This document shows, in pieces, positions 40,945-48,144 of a DNA stretch of 58,261 nucleotides. The stretch is taken from positions 1 to 58,261 of IMG/VR virus record IMGVR_UViG_3300035701_002605. One strand, 5' to 3'. The notes under the pieces were generated by a model. The model was not told where the DNA came from, searched no databases, and was given only the letters and a program-made list of their open reading frames with translations. This DNA comes from a virus. Made by a program: the position numbers and the translations under genes. Positions within the stretch are counted from its first letter, which is position 1. Each line of letters opens with the position of its first letter.

Positions 40945-41816
40945 TTCGCTATCTCCTGCGGCCCCACGGCCACATTATAGGCCGGCGCCCGCACCCGCAG
41001 CCCGGCCGCTACGTTGGCGACCTCGGCGGCCTCGAACATAGCCTCGGCCGCGTAGCGGCCGGCGCTCTCGTAGGCGCCGCCCACGTATGCTGCCAGAGTG
41101 GCGGTGAACACGTCGCCGGCGCCGCTCACGTTCTGGACCGGCCCCGGTACATCGGCCGCCGGGTGCTGCTCGACCCGGCCGGCGGTCGCCACGGCGTAGC
41201 CGGCGGCTCCCCTCGTTACTACGGCCGCCGGCACATCGGCCGCCCATCGCACCCAGTCGAAGTCTACCCGGACCGGCACGGGCCGGGGTAAGCCGGCGTC
41301 GGCCACGTTGACCTTCAGCACATCGAAGCCGTGCCAGCCCTTGATGCTGGCCCGCGCGTCGACTAGCCGGGGGCAGACCCGCCCAACGAGGAACGGCGCC
41401 AGTACCGCCGGCGGGCCGGCTAGCCCACGGTAGTCGACATAGACGATCGCGGCGAAGGTCTGGCCGGCGATGGCCGCCAGGTTTTGGCGTACCGGCGTTA
41501 GTCGGCGGACCCGCCAGGGGTAGTCTAGGCGGAAGACCTCGGCCTCGGGCGCCCCGGCCAGGACCCGAAGCTTTACGCACGTCGCAAGCTCGACCTCGAC
41601 CGCCCGCACTCCGTAGGCGCGTAGTTGCCGCGCGACGTTACCGGCGCCGCCGGCCCGGTCCTCGATCCCCCCAAACGAAAACACGGGCAGCGGCCGCTCC
41701 CGCGAAACGCGGGAAGCCGCTGCCCGGATGAAACGATCCTGACAGAAGTCGCCGATCACTAGAACCGGCGACTTCGGCGCCCAGGGCGGGCGGTCAGCCC
41801 CCGCCCCCTCGCTCAC
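40914..41816 (-). CDS. HldE-like sugar kinase (PfkB family)
   Basis: 300 residues, GTG at 41816 directly after the XRE stop. VLVIGDFCQDRFIRAAASRV, then SRERPLPVFSF and RAGGAGNVARQLRAYG, parallel HldE's VGD...DRY...SR(I)SPEAPVPV...GGAANVA pattern. The C-terminal NVSGAGDVFTATLAA has the anion-hole GAGD of ribokinase-family enzymes. It probably phosphorylates heptose-7-phosphate at C1. No GmhA or GmhB genes are present, so the substrate and the middle phosphatase step would come from the host. A different sugar cannot be excluded. Confidence 0.8.
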   Translation of the reverse strand: MSEGAGADRPPWAPKSPVLVIGDFCQDRFIRAAASRVSRERPLPVFSFGGIEDRAGGAGNVARQLRAYGVRAVEVELATCVKLRVLAGAPEAEVFRLDYPWRVRRLTPVRQNLAAIAGQTFAAIVYVDYRGLAGPPAVLAPFLVGRVCPRLVDARASIKGWHGFDVLKVNVADAGLPRPVPVRVDFDWVRWAADVPAAVVTRGAAGYAVATAGRVEQHPAADVPGPVQNVSGAGDVFTATLAAYVGGAYESAGRYAAEAMFEAAEVANVAAGLRVRAPAYNVAVGPQEIAKWLPSGPQRA

Positions 41817-42059
41817 CTACGCCGCCCTGGACCTCTCCCTGTACGCTCGGCGCTGCCGCGCCCGCCGTCGGTAGCAGGTGCGGAGATGTTGGAGCGCCAG
41901 GTATAGGACGCGGTCGTGCCGGATGGGCTGCGCCCCGCGCTCCCACCGGCTGATCGCCTGCCAGCTAACGCCCAGGACCCGGACCATGTCAGGCTGGGTT
42001 AGTCCAAACTCGGCCCGGAAGGCCCGGAGCATCGCCGGCGTTGCCACTTTGTTGCTCAT
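41817..42059 (-). CDS. XRE-type repressor, 80 aa
   Basis: ATG at 42059 with GGAGGAA upstream. A single helix-turn-helix of the XRE/Cro type (EFGLTQPDMVRVLGVSWQAI, then SRWERGAQPI) followed by a very basic tail. It is the first gene behind promoter P6. An XRE dimer would bind an inverted repeat such as TAGCCG-N3-CGGCTA, which is present in all the promoters including its own. I propose it controls the regulon and itself; that is inference. Confidence 0.8.
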   Translation of the reverse strand: MSNKVATPAMLRAFRAEFGLTQPDMVRVLGVSWQAISRWERGAQPIRHDRVLYLALQHLRTCYRRRARQRRAYRERSRAA

Positions 42060-42074
42060 GTTTCCTCCGCCGCC

Positions 42075-42104
42075 ATCCTACCGCTACGGCTAGCCGCGTG
42101 TCAA
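42075..42104 (-). promoter_or_regulatory. Promoter P6 of the palindrome family, before the XRE gene
   Basis: TTGACA (42104-42099), 18-bp spacer with TAGCCGTAGCGG, then TAGGAT (42080-42075). One palindrome arm is incomplete (CGGTAG). Transcription should start near 42068, nine bases before the XRE ATG. It overlaps the coding end of the upstream gene. Confidence 0.8.
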
Positions 42105-42326
42105 GGTGTGGCGGCCGGACCATAGGCGCCGCCCGCCGCCAGCCCCCGGCCGGCTGATCATCAGGTAGCACCGACGGGTCGTACGACGCTCGGTCTTGAC
42201 GGCGCCGCAGTCGCAGCCGTAGTGGGCCAGCTTGGGGCTCGCCCACACGCGCCGCGCCCGGCGGTTCCCCTTATCCCACGCCGGCGCGATGGGGCAGGCC
42301 GGCGCCCAGGCGTGTCGGTGGGCCAT
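42090..42326 (-). CDS. Small basic protein, 78 aa
   Basis: ATG at 42326 overlaps the TGA of the upstream gene (TGATG), with GAGG seven bases before it. His/Arg/Trp-rich, with a GCDCGAVKTERR segment. Its last codons form promoter P6. Last gene of the operon started by P7. Not recognised. Confidence 0.5.
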   Translation of the reverse strand: MAHRHAWAPACPIAPAWDKGNRRARRVWASPKLAHYGCDCGAVKTERRTTRRCYLMISRPGAGGGRRLWSGRHTLTRG

Positions 42327-42523
42327 CACGTAACCTCGACGTATTCCATCACTAGGCGCAGGACCTCGTCGTAGCTGTGAGCCGCGCGGGCGCGCTCGGT
42401 AAACTCGGCGGCTTCTTTACGCTGGCCGGCCCCTTCGAGGGAGCGCCGGACCCGGCCCATGATAAGGAAGACGTTGCCGTCCTCGCCGATCAACTGGCAC
42501 TCCGGCTTCTCGTGGTCTTCCAT
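42326..42523 (-). CDS. Small conserved phage protein, 65 aa
   Basis: ATG at 42523 (MEDHEKPECQLIGEDGNVFL) overlaps the upstream TAA (TAATG). CQLIGEDGNVFLIMGRVRRS then a helical part ending LVMEYVEVT match a small protein type that recurs in many phages (the V.L.GEDGN.F..L..V motif). Function unknown, but I think it is widespread. Confidence 0.65.
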   Translation of the reverse strand: MEDHEKPECQLIGEDGNVFLIMGRVRRSLEGAGQRKEAAEFTERARAAHSYDEVLRLVMEYVEVT

Positions 42524-43110
42524 TATCCCCAACTCCTCTCCCACGGTTCCAGGTAGGCCATGCCCAGGGCGGCGTAGACTTCTACCTCGGTGGCGCCGGC
42601 GATCCGGGTCTGGGCGGAGTTGTCGGTAAATAGACCGTACTGGCTCAGGACCATACCGTGCCGCCGCGCCATCTGCCGCTGCCGGATGTTAAGCTGCGGG
42701 CTACCCGTTGCGAACATGATGGAGGCGCCCCAGGACTCCTCTGGCACTAGCCAGAGGTCCACCTGGACTCCCTCGACTCTAACGCTGGCTAGCTTCTTGC
42801 CGGCCCGGATGGGCTCGCCCATGCTGACCAGCGTTGCCATGGCGGACTCGGCCGCCGTATCGTCGTGGGCCACGGCCACGATGTCGCAGTCGTGTACCAT
42901 CTCGATCCCCCGGCGGATGGAGCCGCAGATCAGGGCATGCGTCAGGTTCTCCTTGATGGCGTCGATAACCCGCAGCCCTACGATCTCGGCCTCCTCCCGT
43001 GGCACCTTGGGGGCCGCCGCCTTCGCGGCGGCCTGCGCCTGCCGGCGCCCAATGGCTTCCTCTGCCTTCATCTCCTCCTCGCTGGGGCAAGCCCCCTGCT
43101 CTACGTTCAT
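42523..43110 (-). CDS. PolX-type nucleotidyltransferase
   Basis: 195 residues, ATG at 43110 with GAAGGAGGG upstream. ALICGSIRRGIEMVHDCDIV gives the GS...D-x-D palm motif, VQVDLWLVPEESWG the third acidic residue, and FATGSPQLNIRQRQMARRHG plus LSQYGLF match the family X polymerase end (TGS..HN...R..A). There is no 8-kDa lyase or finger domain, so it is a minimal palm enzyme. It may repair gaps or add nucleotides. It lies in an accessory operon, not near the recombination genes. Confidence 0.78.
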   Translation of the reverse strand: MNVEQGACPSEEEMKAEEAIGRRQAQAAAKAAAPKVPREEAEIVGLRVIDAIKENLTHALICGSIRRGIEMVHDCDIVAVAHDDTAAESAMATLVSMGEPIRAGKKLASVRVEGVQVDLWLVPEESWGASIMFATGSPQLNIRQRQMARRHGMVLSQYGLFTDNSAQTRIAGATEVEVYAALGMAYLEPWERSWG

Positions 43111-43216
43111 GGTCCCTCCTTCGGGTAGGGGCTAGGCGGTAGACTAACCGGCGCCTACGCTATAGCGGCCGATGGCCTTCTCGGCGCACTTACCGCTACC
43201 GCTGTCGCCCCCGTCC

Positions 43217-43245
43217 ATACTAGCCGCTACGGCTAGGCTTGTCAA
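43217..43245 (-). promoter_or_regulatory. Promoter P7 of the palindrome family
   Basis: TTGACA (43245-43240), 17-bp spacer, TAGTAT (43222-43217). Perfect palindrome TAGCCG-TAG-CGGCTA. It faces the PolX-type gene across a leader of about 100 bases in which I see no gene. Confidence 0.83.
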
Positions 43246-43343
43246 CTTTGCCGGTCCGGTTCCGGCGCCGGCCCCCAGGCTGGCGGTACTGGGCCAGCGG
43301 CATACGCCGCCAGGGCTTTTCCCGGTGAGTCCAGCCCAGGGGC

Positions 43344-43359
43344 GGGGGCCGGAGCCCCC
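43344..43359 (-). terminator. GC hairpin after the 79-aa gene
   Basis: GGGGGC-CGGA-GCCCCC, six-bp stem with a tetraloop, directly behind the stop at 43360. No U-tract. Similar short hairpins end other genes of this accessory block, so attenuation or RNA protection is possible. Confidence 0.45.
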
Positions 43360-43599
43360 CTACGGCCGGGCAGCGTACCGTGGCGGCACGCCGTCGGTCC
43401 CGGTGCCTTGGACTAGGAAGCCGACCCGTGGCGGGCCGTTCAGGTAGGCGTCCTGGGTCGCTTCCAAGTGGGTTAGTAGCCGGCGCTGGCCCGGCGCGAA
43501 GAAACCTTGCTGCGCCCGGACGTACCGGAGGTTGGCGATCACCATCGCCAACTGGTGTTCGGTCAACTCTACTTTCATGTAGCTCTTGGGGTATTCCAT
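43360..43599 (-). CDS. Small protein, 79 aa
   Basis: ATG at 43599 with AGGGAG six bases upstream. Begins MEYPKSYMKVELTEHQLAMV and continues with a helical part (IANLRYVRAQQGFF). No family assigned. Part of the operon from P8, ending at a hairpin. Confidence 0.5.
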   Translation of the reverse strand: MEYPKSYMKVELTEHQLAMVIANLRYVRAQQGFFAPGQRRLLTHLEATQDAYLNGPPRVGFLVQGTGTDGVPPRYAARP

Positions 43600-43609
43600 C
43601 GCGCTCTCC

Positions 43610-43840
43610 CTAGGGCGCCGGCCGCGCCGGCGCCCCGTCTATCGCCGCCAGGATGGCCCGGTCGGCGGCGCTCTGATACTCCGGGCCGTAGGGCACCCAT
43701 CCGACCGCCGCGCCCCCTGGTAGGCAGAGGGCCAGCCTAGGGTTAGTCCGCGAGGTCGGCCGGAATGGGTGCATCGTGATCGGCCCCCGGTGAAGCTGGC
43801 CGCGCCCGGCCAGCTTCAATAGCGTTGCCTTCGATGCCAT
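43610..43840 (-). CDS. Small protein, 76 aa
   Basis: ATG at 43840. Basic N-terminus, then RLALCLPGGAAVGWVPYGPE and an Ala-rich end. Not recognised; retained because it fits the operon between two supported genes. Confidence 0.45.
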   Translation of the reverse strand: MASKATLLKLAGRGQLHRGPITMHPFRPTSRTNPRLALCLPGGAAVGWVPYGPEYQSAADRAILAAIDGAPARPAP

Positions 43841-43852
43841 AGGCGCCTCCCT

Positions 43853-44899
43853 CTACACCGTCGGCTGGACTGTCTTCGCCTTGACCGCCACCATGGCGGC
43901 CTCGCGGTCGCGCTTGATCTCCTGGTAGATACCCGTAAGGCTCATTAGGATCTGCGCGGCCTCGGTCTTGACCCGCGCGTCGGCGCCTAGCAAGACGCTG
44001 TTCATCTTGCGGCTGTCGGCGTGCTCGTCGCGCTTGGCGTGGCGCAGGCGGTGGTCTACATAGGCGGTCACTCCGTTAAGGACCGCCCATGCGCTGCCGT
44101 CGCCGGCCTGGCGCTTCAGGGTCTCGTCCAGGTCCGCCTTCCGCTGCTCGTACAGGGTCTTAGCTAGCGGCGTGGCATCCTTGGCCGGCTCGGGGAATAG
44201 GCGGTTGAGAAGCTGCTTGATGTGGGGCAGCCCGTCGCGGGCGGCCAGCCCTTCCGCCATCTTGGAGAAGGCCGCGATCTCTACGCTGCTAATGCCCAGG
44301 ACCCGCCGGGCCTCGGCTAGCCGGGTCTCCAACTTCCCCACGTGGTAGATACGGACCGGGATAACGCCGGCCGCCCGGTCGATGGCGGCGTTAAGCGTGT
44401 TGTTACACACTACCCGGACCGTGGTGGGCAGAACGCTCAGGGCTGTGTGGCCGTCGTGGCCGTTGAAGACCAGGATGTAGGGGTAGACCTTGTCGCCCGG
44501 CCCCACCGTGATCTCCTCTGGCACCCTGACTAGCTCCCACACCTTGGCGCCCCCGTAGAGGGCGCCGGCGGTGTCGCGCTTCAGGCTGCCGGCCGCCACG
44601 AGATCGTCCACGAAGTCGCCGATCTCGGCGTTCTGGAATGGGGTCCAGCGGTTACTCGTTATCGCGAAGACCTTGCCGTCCGATAGCCGGGTGACCGCTT
44701 TGTAGCCGGCGATAACGTCGCCCGCGTCGGTCCTAACCGGCTGCATACCGACCTCCCAGTCGGTCCCTGCCAGCTTCCGCGCGTCGGCGCCCGTGGGCGC
44801 CTCGGCCACCGACACCCCCAGCTTGTGCCATGGGGTCTGCCAGTCGGTGTAGAACATGCTGGCCTTGCCGTCTGCCTTGATCTCCAATTGGTGGGCCAT
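43853..44899 (-). CDS. DUF932 (phage/plasmid-like) protein
   Basis: 348 residues, ATG at 44899. TDWQTPWHKLGVSV near the start, KVFAITSNRWTPFQNAE, then TTVRVVCNNTLNAAI are hallmark segments of the DUF932/TIGR03299 family found in phages and plasmids. The C-terminal part is helical. Function is unknown; some members are linked to anti-defence or DNA replication contexts. Longest gene of the P8 operon. Confidence 0.85.
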   Translation of the reverse strand: MAHQLEIKADGKASMFYTDWQTPWHKLGVSVAEAPTGADARKLAGTDWEVGMQPVRTDAGDVIAGYKAVTRLSDGKVFAITSNRWTPFQNAEIGDFVDDLVAAGSLKRDTAGALYGGAKVWELVRVPEEITVGPGDKVYPYILVFNGHDGHTALSVLPTTVRVVCNNTLNAAIDRAAGVIPVRIYHVGKLETRLAEARRVLGISSVEIAAFSKMAEGLAARDGLPHIKQLLNRLFPEPAKDATPLAKTLYEQRKADLDETLKRQAGDGSAWAVLNGVTAYVDHRLRHAKRDEHADSRKMNSVLLGADARVKTEAAQILMSLTGIYQEIKRDREAAMVAVKAKTVQPTV

Positions 44900-44951
44900 T
44901 TCCTTTTCCTCCTGCCCTAACGTCCCAGCCCGTCCGGTGACGGGCTCGGGC

Positions 44952-44971
44952 CTAGGGGCAGGAGCCCCTAG
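44952..44971 (-). terminator. GC hairpin at the end of the 56-aa gene
   Basis: CTAGGGGC-AGGA-GCCCCTAG, perfect 8-bp stem that includes the TAG stop codon of the gene at 44968. Short loop, no clear U-tract. Same design as the hairpins near 43344 and 45671. Confidence 0.45.
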
Positions 44972-45138
44972 CCTCTGATCCTGACGGTGTAGCCGGCGTC
45001 GATAAGGTCTTGGACCTCGCTCTCGGCCAGTACATCGCCCACCTTCACGGTCTGGGTGTTGACCGTGCTCTTGACGGTGTAGCCAACCGTCGGCCGGTAG
45101 ACCAGGTTTACCGTCTTGCCCTTGCCGTGCAGCTTCAT
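44968..45138 (-). CDS. Small basic protein, 56 aa
   Basis: ATG at 45138 with AGGAGG five bases upstream, TAG at 44968. Starts MKLHGKGKTVNLVYRPTVGY and ends in a Val/Asp/Glu-rich section; strongly beta-like with regular codon use. The ideal ribosome-binding site makes it very likely real. Function unknown. Confidence 0.7.
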   Translation of the reverse strand: MKLHGKGKTVNLVYRPTVGYTVKSTVNTQTVKVGDVLAESEVQDLIDAGYTVRIRG

Positions 45139-45147
45139 CGTGTCCTC

Positions 45148-45360
45148 CTACATCGCCCGGTGGCGCGGCCCCAGGCCTGCGTCGCCGTAGTCGTTAACGT
45201 GGTAGAGGGCGCACCCGCCATGCCGGCGGACCGTTAGCCGGGCCACGATCCCGGCGTTCTCCATGGCCTTCGCCGTAGGCTCTCGGAAGTCCTCGCGGGC
45301 CTGGCGCTTGACCACTACCCACTGCTCGCCGTCCAGGTCTACGGTGCCGATCGCCTGCAT
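45148..45360 (-). CDS. Small protein, 70 aa
   Basis: ATG at 45360 (MQAIGTVDLDGEQWVVVKRQ) with GAGAGG seven bases upstream, chosen over the longer frame. An ordered beta/alpha sequence with a Cys/His end (CALYHVNDYGDAG). Not recognised. Confidence 0.55.
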   Translation of the reverse strand: MQAIGTVDLDGEQWVVVKRQAREDFREPTAKAMENAGIVARLTVRRHGGCALYHVNDYGDAGLGPRHRAM

Positions 45361-45362
45361 CG

Positions 45363-45593
45363 CTAGACCTCTCCACCGGCCCGGAAGATGGCGCGGTCGA
45401 TCGCGGCCGTTAGGCGCCACATCCGGTCTAGCGGCCCGTTCGGCCGCATAAAGTCAAGCTGGGGCTCGCCGGCCTGGGCGGCCCACTTCTCGACTACCGC
45501 GTTGCGCTTCGCCCGTAGCTGGGCGATAAGGCGCCGGCGCCGGTAGGCGGCGCCAAGCTCCCGCTGGGCCTGGGTCACTCCCTGGGCATCCAT
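45363..45593 (-). CDS. Small basic helical protein, 76 aa
   Basis: ATG at 45593. Arg-rich amphipathic helix (AYRRRRLIAQLRAKRNAVVE) and a second helix (LDRMWRLTAAIDRAIFRAG). May bind nucleic acid. Not recognised. Confidence 0.5.
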   Translation of the reverse strand: MDAQGVTQAQRELGAAYRRRRLIAQLRAKRNAVVEKWAAQAGEPQLDFMRPNGPLDRMWRLTAAIDRAIFRAGGEV

Positions 45594-45634
45594 CGTTTTA
45601 ACCTTCCTCGTCGCCGGGCTCTCCCTTCGAGCCT

Positions 45635-45685
45635 CGCCCTACGGGGCGCCCCCCGGCGTACCGTAGGGCGGGGGCCGAAGGCCCC
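45635..45685 (-). terminator. Double hairpin between two accessory genes
   Basis: Two inverted repeats in a row: CGCCCTACGG (45635-45644) with CCGTAGGGCG (45661-45670), and GGGGCC-GAA-GGCCCC (45671-45685). They occupy the gap after the stop at 45691. Without a U-tract they may be factor-dependent terminators or mRNA-processing signals. Confidence 0.5.
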
Positions 45686-45690
45686 TACCG

Positions 45691-46212
45691 TTAGGCCAGC
45701 TTCAGGCCGGCCCGCGTGATGATGTAGTGGGCGCCGCCCTGGCTGACTCGGTTAGGCGCCCATCCGTCCAGCTTGGCTAGCGTAGCGGGGTGACCGGCTA
45801 CCCGGACCCCCGTCGCCCGGCAGTTGACCCCTTCGCCGTTGTGGTGGCTGTAGACGATAAGCCACTCTGTCGTGCATCGCTCGCAGAGCGGCATGTAGTC
45901 GACCCGCTTGGGGCCTTCGCCGATGTGGTAGGCCCAGCTTTCGGTCTCTAGCTCGTAGTGAGCCCGGCCGGTGCAGAACTGGTGGTGGCCGCAGCCGCAC
46001 CGCTCACCGTCGCGGCCGCGGCGCTGTAGGGTCTCATAGGTCCGTTGGCTGATGTCGGTTCCCATCGCGCTCTCCTTCTCCCAGAACGTGTCGTCGGCCG
46101 CGTAGATGTGGCCGCTGGTGGGGCTGGCCTTGGCCGTTCCGTAGGGCGTATAGACCCGGAGGATCGGCCACTCGCCATTCTTGCCCACCGTCTCTCGCTT
46201 GATCGTTATCAT
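45691..46212 (-). CDS. Uncharacterised Cys/His-rich protein, 173 aa
   Basis: ATG at 46212 with AAGGA seven bases upstream. The N-terminal part is beta-like; the middle has CGCGHHQFC and CERCTT, a likely zinc site; the end is RVAGHPATLAKLDGWAPN. Not recognised. Confidence 0.6.
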   Translation of the reverse strand: MITIKRETVGKNGEWPILRVYTPYGTAKASPTSGHIYAADDTFWEKESAMGTDISQRTYETLQRRGRDGERCGCGHHQFCTGRAHYELETESWAYHIGEGPKRVDYMPLCERCTTEWLIVYSHHNGEGVNCRATGVRVAGHPATLAKLDGWAPNRVSQGGAHYIITRAGLKLA

Positions 46213-46297
46213 CGTTCCGTCCTTTCGGTTGACCTGCCATCATCGGCGCCGGGCGGTCAGCCCCGGCGGTGCCGCGCCCGCGCGCGGCTTTCGGCTG

Positions 46298-46634
46298 CTA
46301 CCAGGCGGCGTAGCCTGGGCTACTGACGTTGTAGTGGCGCGCCCGGTTCATCCGAACGATGGGCACGGCGCCGTGATACCAGATGATCGCGGCGGCCAGG
46401 AGCACCGCGTCGTTCCTGGTTAGGTTGACGGCCGCAAAGCCCGCCTTCCAGTCGCCGGCCTGGGCGTACCGGTTGAACATGGCTTCCATGTCGCCGGCCT
46501 CGGCCCGGCCCAGGATGGGGCCGGCGCACCGGCGCGCCTCTAGGCGGGTCTTGACCAATAGCTCGAACAGCGCCCCGGCGCCATCGCAAACGGCCCTCGC
46601 CGTTAGCGATCGAGATCTGCATTATCTTCTGCAT
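46298..46634 (-). pseudogene. Small gene with an apparent +1 frameshift
   Basis: A strong start (ATG at 46634, AGGAGG seven bases before) opens MQKIMQISIANGEGR. The natural-looking continuation (GALFELLVKTRLEARR, then MEAMFNRYAQAGDWKAGFAA) is in the +1 frame and its only in-frame start is a weak TTG at 46558. A shift near 46580-46590 (around CGTTTGCGATGG) joins the two into about 112 residues. It could be a sequencing error, a decaying gene or programmed frameshifting. Function unknown; a repeated LL/AA helical region. Confidence 0.5.
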
Positions 46635-46996
46635 CGCACTACCTCCTGGGTTTCGGCCCCGTCCTGGGCCATCATCGGCGGGGGCTCGGTCGCCCCCGGA
46701 CCCTATAGCGGGGACCTTCTCGGCATGCAGGGCTAATGTAACCCCGTCCTTCCGTTCATCGGCGCCCCTTAGACAGCCCTACCCTCTCCTCTCGGTTCTC
46801 GGTCTGTCTAGCTAGTCGTGGCCCCGTTCCCTCCGCGCGCCTAGTTGCCGTGCCTGCCTCGCTAGTGGCTCTTGTGGCGGCCGGCCATTCGGCCGGCCCC
46901 GCCCGGTGTAGCGCCGTACGCCTTGGCGTTGGGGCCTTTGTTGTGGGGCTTGTTCGCTTTGCTGGCCTGCCCCTCGCCGATGTCTTATCTACCTAC
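46635..46996. other. Non-coding leader region of the P8 operon
   Basis: About 360 bp between promoter P8 and the frameshifted gene. I find only tiny frames (for example ATG at 46766, nine codons). One basic 30-odd residue frame near 46870-46980 has no start codon. GGGGGC-N6-GCCCCC near 46680-46697 and GCCGGCC-ATTC-GGCCGGC near 46879-46896 are hairpins. Probably a structured 5' leader. Confidence 0.5.
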
Positions 46997-47025
46997 ATAC
47001 TAGCCGCTACGGCTAGCGATGTCAA
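46997..47025 (-). promoter_or_regulatory. Promoter P8 of the palindrome family
   Basis: TTGACA (47025-47020), 17-bp spacer, TAGTAT (47002-46997). Perfect palindrome TAGCCG-TAG-CGGCTA; nearly the same as P7 over the whole element. Drives the accessory operon 46.6-43.4 kb after a long leader. Confidence 0.83.
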
Positions 47026-47402
47026 GCCTTTTCGCGCGCAAATGGGACTATTTTGCGACTTTCTCGGTGACGATCTGGTTACGGCGAAGCTATAAGGGGT
47101 GCGCCCGCCTGGTGATGGGTCCGACGCCCGAATAGTTAGGCCGGCCCGCGCGGGGTCCTGGCGGCGCGGTGGGGCAGAAATAGCCGAATGGCACTCCGCC
47201 ATGCCGTGATATGGCCCTCTGCCGTTGCGGCCTCAGTTTCTAATTGTGGAGCCCCGGAGATCAGCGCTCCGCCCGCCGAGGTAGGCGTTAGGCGCGAACG
47301 CCCCGGCGAGGCCGCCGGCGCCAAGTTCCGCGATCACCTGCGCGTGGGCCGCCCTGCGGGGGCGTGGAGCGGGAATAGATGCGCCTATGCGCGATATGCG
47401 GG
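47026..47402. other. Gap downstream of the lipoprotein gene
   Basis: About 375 bp, somewhat richer in A and T than the rest (for example 47035-47060). The frames found here are short and overlap the promoter, so I list none. It is the 3' end of the P9 or P10 transcripts and may hold a terminator, but no perfect GC hairpin with a U-tract is visible. Confidence 0.45.
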
Positions 47403-47960
47403 CTACCAGCAATTCGCCCAACCGCCGGTGCCGGCCGGATCGACGCCCAACGGGCCGATCCAGTTGCCCACGGCGAAGCCCTGCTCCCAGGCGTCGCGGT
47501 AGTCGGCGCCGGGCCGGGCGGCTCGCGCCCAAGTATCGGGGGCGAATTGGGCGAGCCCTAGGTGGTAGCCGGGCGGGTCTAGGTCCCAGCCCGACTCGCA
47601 GGGGATCACTATGTCGGCAAAGTGGGCGGCCAGGTCCGGCGGCCCTCCGCCGGCGGCGTACCCGGCCAGGAAGGCGGCCATGAGGGCGGCGGCCCCGGCC
47701 GGCGCGGGCGGGGCCAGCGTCGGTGAGGCCGCCATGGCGATCACTGTAGGGACGGGGGCCGGCGCCGGAACGCCCTGCGGTCCTCTGGTGGCGGAGTCGA
47801 GGTCGGGGCACATCCGGGCGCCGGCCGTAGTCCAAGGCGGCGTAGCTCTCGCGGGGTCCGCCGCCGTGGGCTCACTCTGTCTATAGGCGCCTCCGCAGCC
47901 GGTTACAGCGACGGCGGCGCATATCCACATTAAGGCGCTCACCGCCAGGCACCATCTCAC
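47403..47960 (-). CDS. Lipoprotein with Rpf/transglycosylase-like domain
   Basis: 185 residues, GTG at 47960 overlapping the upstream stop (GTGA). A signal peptide with a lipobox (ICAAVAVTGC, Cys near residue 22) is followed by a Pro/Ala-rich linker and a C-terminal lysozyme-like domain: FADIVIPCESGWDLDPPGYH (catalytic-type Glu), LGLAQFAPDTW and an end with NCW. This matches Rpf/SLT-like peptidoglycan hydrolases. It would act outside the cell on peptidoglycan, in lysis or in blocking superinfection. The lipobox shows it is anchored. Confidence 0.7.
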   Translation of the reverse strand: MRWCLAVSALMWICAAVAVTGCGGAYRQSEPTAADPARATPPWTTAGARMCPDLDSATRGPQGVPAPAPVPTVIAMAASPTLAPPAPAGAAALMAAFLAGYAAGGGPPDLAAHFADIVIPCESGWDLDPPGYHLGLAQFAPDTWARAARPGADYRDAWEQGFAVGNWIGPLGVDPAGTGGWANCW

Positions 47961-48097
47961 TTACCATCCTGCCCGCTCCGTGCGACCACCGCGACCTCCT
48001 TGCCGCCCACTAGGACGATGTAGAGCCCGTCCCAGCGCCGGCGGATGATCCAGCACGACCACCGCCGCCAGCGTCGGCGCCAGCGTCGGTTCCGCAT
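47957..48097 (-). CDS. Arg/Trp-rich micro-protein, 46 aa
   Basis: ATG at 48097 with GGGGGAA four bases upstream; the TGA overlaps the next GTG (GTGA). The first 22 residues are MRNRRWRRRWRRW then SCWIIRRRW, a very cationic, Trp-rich amphipathic stretch like antimicrobial peptides, then a hydrophobic LYIVLVGG. Sits next to the wall-hydrolase lipoprotein. A membrane-active or lysis-assisting peptide is possible; function is speculative. Confidence 0.55.
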   Translation of the reverse strand: MRNRRWRRRWRRWSCWIIRRRWDGLYIVLVGGKEVAVVARSGQDGK

Positions 48098-48144
48098 GGT
48101 CTTCCCCCAGGCCGCACGGCCCGGCCGGCGGTTGTGGGGGCCGG

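Noticed and set aside
41685-41725. Long hairpin (GGGCAGCGGC...GCCGCTGCCC) inside the HldE-like kinase gene
   Set aside because: It lies in the conserved coding region around residues 31-45 (SRERPLPVF), so it most likely reflects coding constraint; it could still matter for RNA structure.
43147-43218. 24-codon frame starting at ATG 43218 behind P7
   Set aside because: The ATG lies inside the -10 box, so it would not be transcribed.
46870-46985. Basic 37-residue frame in the P8 leader
   Set aside because: It has no ATG, GTG or TTG start in frame before its core and no ribosome-binding site.
46993-47202. Minus-strand frame of 69 codons over P8
   Set aside because: It overlaps the promoter and has no ribosome-binding site or domain-like sequence.
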